DNA of 64,000 nt from Burkholderiaceae bacterium (GCA_023954135.1 JAMLIN010000011.1:1-64000); one strand, 5' to 3'. Counted from the first letter of the stretch, positions 17,735-26,748 are shown. Numbers and translations: made by a program. Notes: generated from the sequence alone by a model not told the origin.

Positions 17735-19903
17735 ATGGCGGACCTGACGGGCGGCAAGGCGGACGGCACTTCCCTGCACGGCTTCTTCTTCCCGCGGCGC
17801 ATCGCGGTCATCGGCGCGAGCAACGACACCGCGCGCATCCGCGGGCGCTTCATCGTGCTCCTGCGCCAGCATGGCTTCGACGGGGAGATCATCCCGGTCA
17901 CGCCTTCGCACGGCGAGATCCAGGGCCTGCCGGCGGTGCCCCGCATCGACGCGATCCCCGGCGATCCGGTCGATCTCGCGCTCGTCGCCGTGCCGGCTCC
18001 GGCGGTGGTCGGGGTGCTGCGCGAGTGCGCGGCAGCCGGAGTGCGCGGCGCGATCGTGTTCACTTCGGGCTTCGCGGAGGAAGGCGGCGACATGGCCGCT
18101 GCCCAGGCCGAGATCACCCGGATCGCGCACGAAAGCGGCATGCGCATCGGCGGGCCCAATGCGATGGGTTACTTCAATGCCCGCGGGCGAGTCGCGGCCA
18201 CCTTCAGCCAGGCGATCGACACCGAGGAGGCAGCCCGCGGGATCGATGCCCATGATCTGCCCGGCGGCATAGCGGTCGTCTCGCAGAGCGGAGGGCTCGG
18301 CTTCTCCATCTACAATCGGGCGCTGCGCCGGCGCATCGGCGGCGACTTCGTGGTGGGCACCGGCAACGAGGCCGATCTCGGGACCCTCGACTTCGCCGGT
18401 TTCCTGATCGAGGATCCGGCGGTGCGCCAGATGCTGCTGTTCCTCGAAGGCGTTCGCGACGGTAGGCGGCTCGCGCCTTTCGCGCGACGCGCGGCCGAGC
18501 TCGGCAAGCCGGTGATCGTCGCCAAGGTGGGGCGCTCGCCGGCGGCACAGCGCGCGGCGATCTCGCATACCGCCAGCCTGACCGGATCCGATGCCGCATT
18601 CGATGCGCTCTTCGCTCACTACGGCATGATCCGTGTCCACGAGGTCGAGCACATGCTCGACCATGCGGCGGCCTTCGCGATGCCGGTGCTGCCCGCCGGC
18701 GACCGCGTCGCGATCGTGACCGCTTCGGGGGGCTCGGGATCCTGGCTGGCCGATGGGCTCGCCGCGGCGGGCCTGCGGGTGCCCGAGCTCGATGCCGATA
18801 CCCAGCGACGCATCCTCGCCCATCTGCCGTCCTACGGATCGGCGGGCAATCCGGTCGACATCACCGCGCAGGCGATGAAAGCGGTCAACGATGTGCTCGA
18901 GGAAGTCCTCGCCTGCCCGGACGTCGACATGGTGGTGCTGGTCTCGCCGCTCTCGCTGGTGAGCCGCAATCCCTACGACCTCGAGCGGATCCGGGCGGCC
19001 ATCGCGCGCTGGCGCAAGCCGGTGGTCTTCTATTCCTACACGCCGCCGTCGGACTTCATGCGCGACTTCGCGGCGCGCGCCGGGGCGGCGGTCTACTCGA
19101 CGATCGACGGCTGCGCCCGCGGCCTGCGCGGCCTGGTCGACTGGGCGCGCTTTCGCGAGCGCTTCGCGCGGCGCGAGGCGCCGGATGCGGAGATCGCGAT
19201 GATGCGCGAAGCGATCGCGCCGTTGCTCGATGCGCATCCGCCGGGAGCGGTGGCGAGCGAGTACGACAGCCGGAGGCTGCTCGAAGCGGCCGGCATCGGC
19301 GGACCGGCGGGGCGGCTCGCCACCACCGAGGACGAGGCGCTGGCGGCTTTCGAGGCGATCGGTGCGCCGGTCGCGCTCAAGCTGCAGTCGCCCGGCCTGC
19401 CGCACAAGACCGAAGCGGGTGCGATCCGGCTCGGTGTCGCCGATGCCGACGCCCTGCGTCGCGGCTATCGCGAACTGATGGCGCTCGCCGATCGCGTCGC
19501 GGCCGGCGCGCCGGTGCAGGGGGTGCTGGTGCAGGCGATGGCGGCCCCGGGCATCGAGATGATCGCCGGGATCGTGCACGATGCGGATCTCGGGCCGCTG
19601 CTGATGGTGGGTGCCGGCGGCATCCATGCCGAGGTCCTGCGCGACACCGCCTTCGCCCCGGCGCCGGTCGATGCCGCCGAGGCGCGCCGGCTGGTCGATT
19701 CACTGCGGATGCGGCCGCTGCTCGACGGGGTGCGCGGCGCGCCGGCGGCGGATGTCGATGCGTTCGTCGAGCTTGCGCGTCGCCTGTCGGTGCTCGCCGT
19801 GGCCGCCGACGGGCGCATCGGGGAGCTCGAGATCAACCCGGTATTCGTCCATCCGGCGGGCGCGGGCGCGTCGGCGGTCGATGCCCTGCTGCGGGTGCGT
19901 TGA
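17735..19903 (+). CDS. acyl-CoA synthetase, NDP-forming (acetate-CoA ligase family)
   Basis: A 722-residue single-chain enzyme with the order CoA-binding domain (residues 15-140, RRIAVIGASND), succinyl-CoA-synthetase-like domains (to about 480) and an ATP-grasp domain at the C-terminus (PVALKLQSPGLPHKTEAGAIRLG; ELEINPVFV). The phospho-histidine is His278 in SHTASLTG. The family makes an acyl-CoA from acid, CoA and ATP through a phosphohistidine. The frame stays open far upstream inside the previous gene; the ATG at 17735, seven bases after that gene, is the natural start. In this operon it should activate or recycle the acid degraded by the dehydrogenases. Confidence 0.9.
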   Translation: MADLTGGKADGTSLHGFFFPRRIAVIGASNDTARIRGRFIVLLRQHGFDGEIIPVTPSHGEIQGLPAVPRIDAIPGDPVDLALVAVPAPAVVGVLRECAAAGVRGAIVFTSGFAEEGGDMAAAQAEITRIAHESGMRIGGPNAMGYFNARGRVAATFSQAIDTEEAARGIDAHDLPGGIAVVSQSGGLGFSIYNRALRRRIGGDFVVGTGNEADLGTLDFAGFLIEDPAVRQMLLFLEGVRDGRRLAPFARRAAELGKPVIVAKVGRSPAAQRAAISHTASLTGSDAAFDALFAHYGMIRVHEVEHMLDHAAAFAMPVLPAGDRVAIVTASGGSGSWLADGLAAAGLRVPELDADTQRRILAHLPSYGSAGNPVDITAQAMKAVNDVLEEVLACPDVDMVVLVSPLSLVSRNPYDLERIRAAIARWRKPVVFYSYTPPSDFMRDFAARAGAAVYSTIDGCARGLRGLVDWARFRERFARREAPDAEIAMMREAIAPLLDAHPPGAVASEYDSRRLLEAAGIGGPAGRLATTEDEALAAFEAIGAPVALKLQSPGLPHKTEAGAIRLGVADADALRRGYRELMALADRVAAGAPVQGVLVQAMAAPGIEMIAGIVHDADLGPLLMVGAGGIHAEVLRDTAFAPAPVDAAEARRLVDSLRMRPLLDGVRGAPAADVDAFVELARRLSVLAVAADGRIGELEINPVFVHPAGAGASAVDALLRVR

Positions 19904-19905
19904 AC

Positions 19906-20763
19906 ATGTTCCAGGAAGATCTGCTGAAGGGCCGGCGCATCCTCGTCACCGGCGGCGGCACCGGGCTGGGCCGGGCGATGGTCGAGCGTTTCGCATCGCT
20001 CGGCGCCCGGCCGGTGATCCTCGGGCGCCGCGCCGAGGTGCTCGCCGATGCGGCGCGCGAGATCGAGGCGGCGCATGGCGTTGCCGTCGAGACCCATGCC
20101 TGCGACGTGCGCGACGCGGCGGCGGTCGAGGCGTGCTTCGATCGCATCTGGGCGAACGGTCCGCTGGATACCCTGGTCAACAATGCCGCAGGCAACTTCC
20201 TCGCGCGCAGCGAGACGCTCAGCCCGCGGGCCTTCGACGCCGTCGTCGACATCGTCCTCAAGGGCAGCGCGTACTGCACGATGGCCGCTGGCCGGCGCTG
20301 GATCGCCGCCGGCCAGCCCGGCAGCGTGCTCTGCATCCTGACCCAGTCGGCGCTGACCGGCGCGCCCTTCAGGATGCCGTCGGCGGTCGCCAAGGCCGGG
20401 GTGCTGTCGATGATCCGCAGCCTCGCCGTGGAATGGGGGCCGAAGGGAATCCGGCTCGTCGGCATCGCGCCGGGCTCGTTCCCGACGTCGGGCGCGAGCG
20501 GGCAGCTCGCTCCATCGACCCTGGCGGGCGCCGTCGGCGAGGAGACCGTCGCCCTGCGCCGCAACGGCCGGCTCGACGAGCTTGCCGACCTCGCGGCCTT
20601 CCTCGTCTCGCCGCAGGCCGGCTACATCACCGGCGAGGCGATCGTGATCGACGGCGGCAAATGGCTGCAGGGCGCCGCCGGCCCGGGCGGCGTCGCGATG
20701 CAGGGCTGGGACGATGCCCGCTGGGCGGCGACCCGCGCCGAGACGGGGCGCCGGTCGAAGTAG
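19906..20763 (+). CDS. SDR, 2,4-dienoyl-CoA reductase-like
   Basis: A 285-residue short-chain dehydrogenase/reductase. The NADP-binding motif VTGGGTGLGRAM is near residues 14-25 and NNAAGNFLARSETLSPRAFDAV follows, both characteristic of peroxisomal/bacterial 2,4-dienoyl-CoA reductases. The usual catalytic Tyr-x-x-x-Lys reads SAVAK here, without the tyrosine, which also fits dienoyl-CoA reductases, where the tyrosine is at another site. A TTG six bases upstream is a possible alternative start overlapping the previous stop. It closes the operon and probably handles unsaturated acyl-CoAs. Confidence 0.85.
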   Translation: MFQEDLLKGRRILVTGGGTGLGRAMVERFASLGARPVILGRRAEVLADAAREIEAAHGVAVETHACDVRDAAAVEACFDRIWANGPLDTLVNNAAGNFLARSETLSPRAFDAVVDIVLKGSAYCTMAAGRRWIAAGQPGSVLCILTQSALTGAPFRMPSAVAKAGVLSMIRSLAVEWGPKGIRLVGIAPGSFPTSGASGQLAPSTLAGAVGEETVALRRNGRLDELADLAAFLVSPQAGYITGEAIVIDGGKWLQGAAGPGGVAMQGWDDARWAATRAETGRRSK

Positions 20764-20848
20764 GTTCAGGCCGAAGCAGAGCGCTTCGCTTCATCCCGAT
20801 ACGGATTCGCCACGGTGGCGCGAGCTTCGTGTTCCGTGCGCCATCCGA

Positions 20849-20878
20849 TTGAAATCCATTTATGTAATGATATAACAT
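20849..20878 (+). promoter_or_regulatory. sigma-70 promoter with overlapping Zur box
   Basis: TTGAAA (20849-20854) and TATAAC (20871-20876) are separated by 16 bases and form a good sigma-70 promoter. Across the -10 lies ATGTAAT-GAT-ATAACAT (20862-20878), a 7-3-7 inverted repeat with one mismatch that fits the proteobacterial Zur consensus (ATGTTAT-N3-ATAACAT). A repressor bound here would block the -10, as expected for zinc-repressed uptake genes. The operon downstream contains a Zur-like regulator. Confidence 0.75.
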
Positions 20879-20942
20879 CCTGTTCATGAGCCCCGGCAGG
20901 CTGCCGGCGGTTCCCGCGCTTTCGCTCCCGAACAGGATCTCC

Positions 20943-22133
20943 ATGAACCCGCATCCCGCGCCGGCCCGCACCGGCATCACGCTCGTCCGGACGGCCCTCG
21001 CCATCGCCGTGCTCTGCGCCCCGACGCTCGTCGTGGCGCAAACCGCGTCGGCGAAGGTCAATCCGTCTCCGATCGACTTCGGCCTCGTGCTCGACGGCGC
21101 CTATGTATCCGAGGATCTCGCGCTGGCCCAGCGCGAACGCGGCTTCGGCCTCGGCCATTCGGAGCTGACCGTCGGCGGACGCGTCGACGATCTCTTCGCC
21201 GGTCGGCTGACCGCGGCGCTGCATCACCACGACGGCGAGACCGAGGTCGAGCTCGAGGAGGCCTTCATCGATGCGCTCGCGTTGCCGGCCGGGCTGCAGC
21301 TGCGCGCCGGGCGTTTCCTTTCCCAGGTGGGCTATCTCAACGAACGCCATACCCACGCCGACGACTTCACCGAGCGCCCCCTGCTGTATCGCGCCTTCCT
21401 CGGCGGCCACTGGTCCGACACCGGCGTCCGTCTGAACTGGGTGGCGCCGACCGCGCTCTACTGGCGGATCGGGGTCGAGGCCTTCGACGGCGGGCGGCTG
21501 GCGGGCGAATCGTCCAGCGCACGCACGGTAGGCGTCACCACGTTGTCGACCCGGCTCGGCGGCGACCTCGGGGCATCGCACAGCTGGCAGCTCGGCCTGT
21601 CGTTCCTGCGCAACCGGATCGTGCCGTCGCCGGAGGGGGACGGCAGTCATGATCACGACGAGGAAGAAGAGGGCCATGACCACGACCATGCTCATGCGCA
21701 CGGCGCGGCCTATACCGGCAAACGGATGTTCATCGCCGATGCCGTCTGGAAGTGGGCTCCGGGCGGCAACAACGCCGGCCGCCAGTTGCGCCTGTCCGGC
21801 GAGTATGCCCGCGTGACCGACCTCAACGAGTTCGCCACCGGCAGCGACATCCACGAGGCCTGGTACCTCGCCGCGGTCTACCGCTTCGCGCCGCAGTGGG
21901 AAGTGGGCGTGCGGACCGGTGCGCTCGATGTGAGCGAACCGCACGGCGATCACTTCCACAGCGGCCGCCTGCGCGAGACGAGCCTGATGCTCGCCTGGGT
22001 GCGATCCCACTTCTCGACACTGCGCCTGCAGTGGACCACCCAGAAGGACCGCGGGGAGTTCGCACAGGCGGACAACGCGCTGAGCCTGCAATACGTGATG
22101 AGCCTGGGAGCCCATGGTGCGCATGCCTTCTGA
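20943..22133 (+). CDS. zinc-regulated outer-membrane beta-barrel protein with His-rich loop
   Basis: A 396-residue predicted outer-membrane protein. The chosen ATG gives a signal peptide (about residues 1-37, hydrophobic core IAVLCAPTLVVA). The rest alternates polar and hydrophobic residues in beta-barrel style and ends in Phe, the classic outer-membrane signature. A His/Asp/Glu-rich loop at about residues 235-254 and further clusters (HHHD at 94-97, HTHAD near 136) look like zinc-collecting sites. It is the first gene after a Zur-box promoter and overlaps the zinc-binding-protein gene by 20 bases. A likely job is letting zinc into the periplasm. An alternative ATG at 20886 would spoil the signal peptide. 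Confidence 0.8.
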   Translation: MNPHPAPARTGITLVRTALAIAVLCAPTLVVAQTASAKVNPSPIDFGLVLDGAYVSEDLALAQRERGFGLGHSELTVGGRVDDLFAGRLTAALHHHDGETEVELEEAFIDALALPAGLQLRAGRFLSQVGYLNERHTHADDFTERPLLYRAFLGGHWSDTGVRLNWVAPTALYWRIGVEAFDGGRLAGESSSARTVGVTTLSTRLGGDLGASHSWQLGLSFLRNRIVPSPEGDGSHDHDEEEEGHDHDHAHAHGAAYTGKRMFIADAVWKWAPGGNNAGRQLRLSGEYARVTDLNEFATGSDIHEAWYLAAVYRFAPQWEVGVRTGALDVSEPHGDHFHSGRLRETSLMLAWVRSHFSTLRLQWTTQKDRGEFAQADNALSLQYVMSLGAHGAHAF

Positions 22134-23064
22134 AGCTTCCCGACGGACGATCCGTCGCCTGGGCGCCGTCGTCCTCTGCGCGGCGGCGCTCGGCCTCGCG
22201 GCGCCCTCGGCCCGCGCCCTGACCGTGTTCGCCTGCGAGCCGGAATGGGCGGCGCTGGCGCGCGAGCTCGCACCGCAGGCTGAGATCGTCTCCGCCACAC
22301 ATGCCCGGCAGGATCCCCACCAGATCGAGGCGCGCCCGGCCCTGATCGCGGCGCTGCGCCGCGCCGACATCGCGGTCTGTACCGGTGCTTCGCTCGAGGT
22401 CGGCTGGCTGCCGATGCTGCAGGAGCGCGCCGGCAATCGCCGGGCGACATCCGGCGCGCCCGGCATGTTCTTCGCCGCCGATGCGGTCGAGCTGATCGAC
22501 ATACCGGCGAAGGTCGACCGGAGCATGGGCGACGTCCATGCCGAGGGCAATCCGCACCTGCATCTCGATCCCGAGCGGCTCGCCACCGTTGCCGCCGCCC
22601 TGGCGGCCCGGCTGGCGGCGATCGACCCGGCGGGCGCGGCCGGCTACGAGAGCGCCAACGCACGGTGGCAGGCCGACTGGGCTCCTCGCATCGAGGGCTG
22701 GCGCCGGCGTGCCGCGTCGCTCGCCGGGCGCGACGTGGCCGTGCAGCACTCGAGCTTCCAGTACTTCTGGCGCTGGACCGGCATCCGGCCCGTTGCCGAC
22801 ATCGAGCCGAAGCCGGGCCTGCCGCCGACCCTCGGCCACCTCCGGCAGGTGCTCGGCCAGGTGCAGGCCACGCCGCCCTTCGCGGTGGTACAGACCCTGT
22901 ACCAGGATCCCCAGCCGGGGCAGTGGCTGGCCGAGCGCATCGATCGCCCGTTGCTCGCGCTGCCCTCGACGGTGACCGCCGAAGGTCCGGCGGCGAGCCT
23001 CCACGGCCTGTTCGACGAGCTCTTCGACCGGCTGTCGCAGGCCGCCGCGGGAGCATCGCGCTGA
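22114..23064 (+). CDS. znuA: zinc/manganese ABC transporter substrate-binding protein (ZnuA-like)
   Basis: A 316-residue cluster A-I metal-binding lipoprotein-type or soluble periplasmic protein. The signal sequence covers about residues 1-35 (ending SARA-LT). Metal-ligand motifs of the family are DPHQIEARP (His69), GNPHLHLDP (His148, His150) and QHSSFQYF (His212), with an acidic ligand expected near the C-terminus. It lacks the long His-rich loop of many ZnuA proteins; the His-rich loop is on the outer-membrane protein instead. It overlaps the upstream gene by 20 bases and the permease by about four. Confidence 0.88.
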   Translation: MVRMPSEASRRTIRRLGAVVLCAAALGLAAPSARALTVFACEPEWAALARELAPQAEIVSATHARQDPHQIEARPALIAALRRADIAVCTGASLEVGWLPMLQERAGNRRATSGAPGMFFAADAVELIDIPAKVDRSMGDVHAEGNPHLHLDPERLATVAAALAARLAAIDPAGAAGYESANARWQADWAPRIEGWRRRAASLAGRDVAVQHSSFQYFWRWTGIRPVADIEPKPGLPPTLGHLRQVLGQVQATPPFAVVQTLYQDPQPGQWLAERIDRPLLALPSTVTAEGPAASLHGLFDELFDRLSQAAAGASR

Positions 23065-23828
23065 TCGACGATCCGTTCCTCTTCGCCGCGCCGCTCGCGG
23101 CCGGGCTGCTCGTGCTGGCGACCCATCTGCCGCTGGGCGTGCAGGTGCTGCGCCGGGGCATCGTCTTCATCGACCTTGCGATCGCGCAGTTCGCCGCGCT
23201 CGGCGCTCTGGTCGCGGGACATCACGCCGGCCCCGTCGCCGCGGTCGCCACCGGCATCGGCTTCGCGCTCGCCGCCGCGGCGCTGGTGGCCTGGCTCGGG
23301 GCGCGCTGGCCGCAGCAGCGCGAGGCGCTGATCGGGCTCGTCTACGTCGGCGGCGCGGCCGCCTCGGTGCTCTGGGTCAGCGTCGATCCGCACGGCGCCC
23401 AGGCCCTTGCCCGGACCCTGGCGGGCGACATCCTCTGGGTCGACTGGCGCGGCATGACGCCGCTCGCCGCCGCCAGCCTTCCGGTCGCCGTGCTGGCCTG
23501 GCGGCGACCGGGCCTGCTCGACGATGCGCGCATCTTCTATCCCTGCTTCGCCGTCCTCGTCAGCCTGTCGGTGCCTCTGCTCGGTCTCTACCTGGTGTTC
23601 GCGACCCTGATCGTGCCGGCGCTGGCGATGCGGGCCGGCGGCTCGGCTATGGCCGGTCTCGCGGTGGGTGTCCTCGGTTTCGTGGGCGGCTTCGTGGCTT
23701 CCGCGCTGACCGACCTGCCGAGCGGGCCGGTCGTCGTGCTCGCCCTGGTCGCGAGCGCGCTGGCGGGACATCTTCTGCGCCGGGCGCTACACTGGTGCCG
23801 AGATGACCAGCACCCGACCACGCCGTAG
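23061..23828 (+). CDS. znuB: zinc ABC transporter permease (ZnuB-like), apparent non-ATG start
   Basis: An inner-membrane ABC-3 family permease of about 255 residues with some eight hydrophobic segments; GLLVLATHLPLGVQVLRRGIVFIDLAIAQFAALG contains the usual early helices. No ATG, GTG or TTG lies near the expected N-terminus. The CTG at 23061, overlapping the znuA stop as CTGA, or the ATC at 23055 are the only reasonable starts, so initiation would depend on coupling to znuA, or a -1 frameshift would fuse the two proteins. No ATPase gene (znuC) is next to it. It overlaps the zur start by 26 bases. Confidence 0.82.
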   Translation: MIDDPFLFAAPLAAGLLVLATHLPLGVQVLRRGIVFIDLAIAQFAALGALVAGHHAGPVAAVATGIGFALAAAALVAWLGARWPQQREALIGLVYVGGAAASVLWVSVDPHGAQALARTLAGDILWVDWRGMTPLAAASLPVAVLAWRRPGLLDDARIFYPCFAVLVSLSVPLLGLYLVFATLIVPALAMRAGGSAMAGLAVGVLGFVGGFVASALTDLPSGPVVVLALVASALAGHLLRRALHWCRDDQHPTTP

Positions 23829-24318
23829 CGCCCCACGAGCCGAGCCGCGTCTCACCGAGAAGGAGATCGCCGCCCGGCTCGCGCACGCCGACGCGCATTG
23901 CCGCGAGCGCGGCGCGCAGCTGACGGCCCAGCGCGCCGAGGTCTACGAGCTGCTGCTGCGCCGCCAGGGCAGCGCGAAAGCCTACGATCTGCAGCACGAC
24001 CTGCAGCAGCGCCGCGGCAGGGTGGCACCGACCACCATCTACCGGGCGCTCGAGTTCCTCGTCGAGCAGGGGCTGGTGCACCGGGTCGACGCGCTCAACC
24101 GCTTCGTCGCCTGCAGCCACGAGCCCGACGAGACCGAGGGCCACCATCCGCTGTTCCTCGTGTGCTCCACCTGCGAGCGAACCACCGAGCTGCATGACGA
24201 TGCCGCGCTGGCGGCGCTCGCGCGCAGCCTCGAGGCCGCCGGCGCCGACTTCGTCCAGTCGGCCGTCGAGATCAAGGGCCTGTGCCGCGACTGCCGCGAG
24301 CACGAGCACCAGCATTAG
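23803..24318 (+). CDS. zur: Fur-family regulator, Zur type
   Basis: A 171-residue Fur-family repressor with an N-terminal winged helix (about 30-100, LTAQRAEVYELLL and APTTIYRALEFLVEQGLV) and a C-terminal dimerisation domain. The structural zinc site is formed by Cys121-x-x-Cys124 and Cys161-x-x-Cys164; HH at 114-115 and the His-rich tail are further metal ligands. Its place as the last gene of a zinc-uptake operon, and the Zur box upstream of that operon, favour Zur over Fur or Mur. When loaded with zinc it should repress its own operon. Confidence 0.9.
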   Translation: MTSTRPRRSAPRAEPRLTEKEIAARLAHADAHCRERGAQLTAQRAEVYELLLRRQGSAKAYDLQHDLQQRRGRVAPTTIYRALEFLVEQGLVHRVDALNRFVACSHEPDETEGHHPLFLVCSTCERTTELHDDAALAALARSLEAAGADFVQSAVEIKGLCRDCREHEHQH

Positions 24319-24383
24319 CACCTGGACCCGGTCGATGGGCCGCTATACTTGCCCGCACTAGCAAGCCGTCCGGAGACAGGGTC

Positions 24384-25070
24384 TTGATAAACCGAATCGT
24401 CGACAGCCCCGAGGCTGCCGTGGCCGACATCTTCGACGGCGCGACCGTGCTGATCGGCGGCTTCGGCGGCGTGGGCGTACCCAACGAGCTGATCGACGCA
24501 CTGATCGCCCAGGGCGCGCGCGACCTCACCGTCGTGAACAACAATGCCGGCAATGCCGAGCTCGGCGTTGCCGCGCTGCTCAAGGCCGGGCAGGTGCGCA
24601 AGATCGTCTGCTCCTTCCCGCGCCAGGCCGATTCGTATGTGTTCGACGGCCTGTACCGCTCGGGCAAGCTCGAGCTCGAGCTCGTGCCGCAGGGTACCCT
24701 CGCCGAGCGGATCCGCGCCGCCGGCGCCGGCATCGGCGCCTTCTTCTGCCCGACGGGCTACGGCACACCGCTCGCCGAGGGCAAGGAGACCCGCATCATC
24801 GACGGCCGGGGCCAGGTGCTCGAGCATGCCCTGCACGCCGACTTTGCCCTGGTCAGGGCCAAGCTCGCCGATCGCTGGGGCAACCTGACCTACAGCAAGA
24901 CCGCCCGCAATTTCGGGCCGGTGATGGCCGCGGCCGCCCGTTGCACGATCGCGCAGGTCGACAGGATCGTCGAGCTCGGCGAGCTGGATCCCGAGACGAT
25001 CGTCACCCCCGGCATCCATGTGAAGCGGGTGGTGCGGGTCGCGCCCGCCGCCGACGCGCAGGCCTCCTGA
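24384..25070 (+). CDS. pcaI: 3-oxoadipate CoA-transferase subunit A (PcaI-like)
   Basis: A 228-residue family I CoA-transferase alpha subunit. The CoA-binding [11 protein letters not shown] motif is at residues 25-35, and stretches such as [16 protein letters not shown] and [13 protein letters not shown] closely recall PcaI of pseudomonads. It would transfer CoA from succinyl-CoA to 3-oxoadipate, or to another 3-oxoacid, together with the next gene. Translation most likely starts at TTG (24384) with GGAGACAGGG just upstream; this gives the family N-terminus MINRIV. No other beta-ketoadipate genes are in view, so acetoacetate or another 3-oxoacid remains possible. Confidence 0.82.
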   Translation: MINRIVDSPEAAVADIFDGATVLIGGFGGVGVPNELIDALIAQGARDLTVVNNNAGNAELGVAALLKAGQVRKIVCSFPRQADSYVFDGLYRSGKLELELVPQGTLAERIRAAGAGIGAFFCPTGYGTPLAEGKETRIIDGRGQVLEHALHADFALVRAKLADRWGNLTYSKTARNFGPVMAAAARCTIAQVDRIVELGELDPETIVTPGIHVKRVVRVAPAADAQAS

Positions 25071-25080
25071 GGAACGGACG

Positions 25081-25731
25081 ATGAGCAATCCCCGCTGGAG
25101 CCGCGACCAGATCGCGGCCCGAATCGCGAACGACATTCCCGACGGTTCCTACGTGAATCTCGGCATCGGCGCGCCCACCCTGGTCGGCAACCACCTGCCC
25201 GAAGGCCGCGAGATCGTACTCCACAGCGAGAACGGCATCCTCGGCATGGGGCCGGCGCCGGGCCCGGGTGAAGGGCACCCCGACCTGATCAATGCCGGCA
25301 AGCAGCCGGTGACCCAGCTCGTCGGCGCGGCCTTCTTCCATCATGCCGACAGTTTCGCGATGATGCGCGGCGGCCATCTCGACATCTGCGTGCTCGGTGC
25401 CTTCCAGGTCGCGGCCAGCGGCGATCTCGCCAACTGGTCGACCGGCGAGCCCGGCGCGGTGCCCGCGGTCGGCGGGGCGATGGACCTCGCTTCCGGAGCC
25501 CGCCGGGTGTTCGTCATGATGGATCACCGCACCAAGTCGGGCGAGCCGAAGATCGTCGAGCGCTGCACCTATCCGCTGACCGGCGTGGGCTGCGTCTCGC
25601 GCATCTATACCGATCTCGCCGTCATCGATGTCACCCCCGAAGGCCTGGTCGCCCGCGACTGGGTCGAGGGGCTGTCCTTCGACGAGCTGCGCGAGGCCAC
25701 CGGCGCGCCGCTGGCCGACGGGCGCGCCTGA
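25081..25731 (+). CDS. pcaJ: 3-oxoadipate CoA-transferase subunit B (PcaJ-like)
   Basis: A 216-residue beta subunit of the same CoA-transferase. The catalytic glutamate is Glu50 in LHSENGILG, which forms the enzyme-CoA thioester, and [10 protein letters not shown] precedes it. The stretches [17 protein letters not shown] and [22 protein letters not shown] match the PcaJ/ScoB family. It begins 10 bases after pcaI and is surely co-expressed. Confidence 0.85.
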   Translation: MSNPRWSRDQIAARIANDIPDGSYVNLGIGAPTLVGNHLPEGREIVLHSENGILGMGPAPGPGEGHPDLINAGKQPVTQLVGAAFFHHADSFAMMRGGHLDICVLGAFQVAASGDLANWSTGEPGAVPAVGGAMDLASGARRVFVMMDHRTKSGEPKIVERCTYPLTGVGCVSRIYTDLAVIDVTPEGLVARDWVEGLSFDELREATGAPLADGRA

Positions 25732-25755
25732 ACCAACGTGAGAGAGCTTCTCGCC

Positions 25756-26139
25756 ATGACCGAAACCGAACTCTTCGAGCACATCCTCGCCCTGGACGAG
25801 GCGCGCGTCGCCGCCACCCTCGCGGGCGACGTCGCCCGGCTCGAGCCGCTCATCGGCAGCAGCCTGCGCTATGTGCACAGCAGCGGCACCGACGAGGACC
25901 GCAGCCTCTACCTCGAGCGGGTCGGCGGCGGCTTCTACGACTACCAGCGGCTTACCTCGATCGTGCGCGCGTTTCGCAGGTTCGGCGAGGTCGTGCTGGT
26001 CAACGGGGATGTCGAGATCGACGTGGTCGTCCGGGAGAAGGGGCGCAAGCAGTTCCGCAGCCGCTACCTCCAGGTCTGGGCTCTCGAGAACGGCAGCTGG
26101 CGGATGGTGTCCTGGCAGAGCACGCCTCTTCCGGCCTGA
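25756..26139 (+). CDS. SnoaL-like/NTF2-fold small protein (DUF4440 type)
   Basis: A 127-residue protein with the cone-shaped NTF2-like fold pattern: an N-terminal helix with the WxxALxxxD-like start (here LDEARVAATLAGDVARLEPLI), then beta strands ending with GSWRMVSWQSTPL. Members are ketosteroid isomerase-like enzymes or ligand-binding proteins; the function here is unknown. It lies in line with pcaIJ and the reductase, with short gaps, so probably in the same operon. A GTG 18 bases upstream (25738) is an alternative start. Confidence 0.75.
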   Translation: MTETELFEHILALDEARVAATLAGDVARLEPLIGSSLRYVHSSGTDEDRSLYLERVGGGFYDYQRLTSIVRAFRRFGEVVLVNGDVEIDVVVREKGRKQFRSRYLQVWALENGSWRMVSWQSTPLPA

Positions 26140-26157
26140 GGAATTCCTCCGCACGAC

Positions 26158-26748
26158 ATGCTCGATTCCGACGCGCTCGATCCCCTGTTCCTGCAGGCGC
26201 GCACCGCCAATGCCTTCACCGCGCAGCCGGTAGGCGATGCGGAGCTGCGCAGCATCTTCGACCTGATGAAGATGGCCCCGACCTCGGCCAACAGCCAGCC
26301 GGGACGCTTCGTCTTCGTGCGCTCGGCGGCCGCGAAGAAGCGGCTCGAGCCAGCGCTGTCGCCGGGCAACCGGGCCAAGACGATGGCCGCCCCGGTGACC
26401 GTGATCGTCGCCCACGACATGCGCTTCCACGAGTTCCTGCCGCGCGTGTTCCCGCATGATCCGGGGGCGGTCGGCTGGTTCGAGGGCGACGGGAAGCGGG
26501 CCGCCCGCGAGATAACCGCGTTTCGCAACGGTACGCTGCAGGGCGCCTACTTCATCCTCGCGGCCCGGGCCGTCGGCCTCGATTGCGGCCCGATGTCGGG
26601 TTTCGACAATGCGAAGGTCGACGCCGAGTTCTTCCCCGATGGCCGCTGGCGCTCGAACTTCCTCATCAACCTCGGCCATGCCGATCCGGCCGGGACGCTG
26701 CCGCGCAATCCACGGCTCGACTTCGACGACGCCTGCCGGATCCTTTAG
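26158..26748 (+). CDS. nitroreductase-family protein, RutE-like (malonic semialdehyde reductase)
   Basis: A 196-residue FMN-dependent reductase of the nitroreductase fold. Family marks are [12 protein letters not shown], the [17 protein letters not shown] loop that binds [25 protein letters not shown]-like sequence in the middle, and [10 protein letters not shown] near the end. It resembles RutE, which reduces malonic semialdehyde to 3-hydroxypropionate. No rut genes are nearby. The stop codon abuts the stop codon of the convergent gene on the other strand without any gap. Confidence 0.8.
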   Translation: MLDSDALDPLFLQARTANAFTAQPVGDAELRSIFDLMKMAPTSANSQPGRFVFVRSAAAKKRLEPALSPGNRAKTMAAPVTVIVAHDMRFHEFLPRVFPHDPGAVGWFEGDGKRAAREITAFRNGTLQGAYFILAARAVGLDCGPMSGFDNAKVDAEFFPDGRWRSNFLINLGHADPAGTLPRNPRLDFDDACRIL

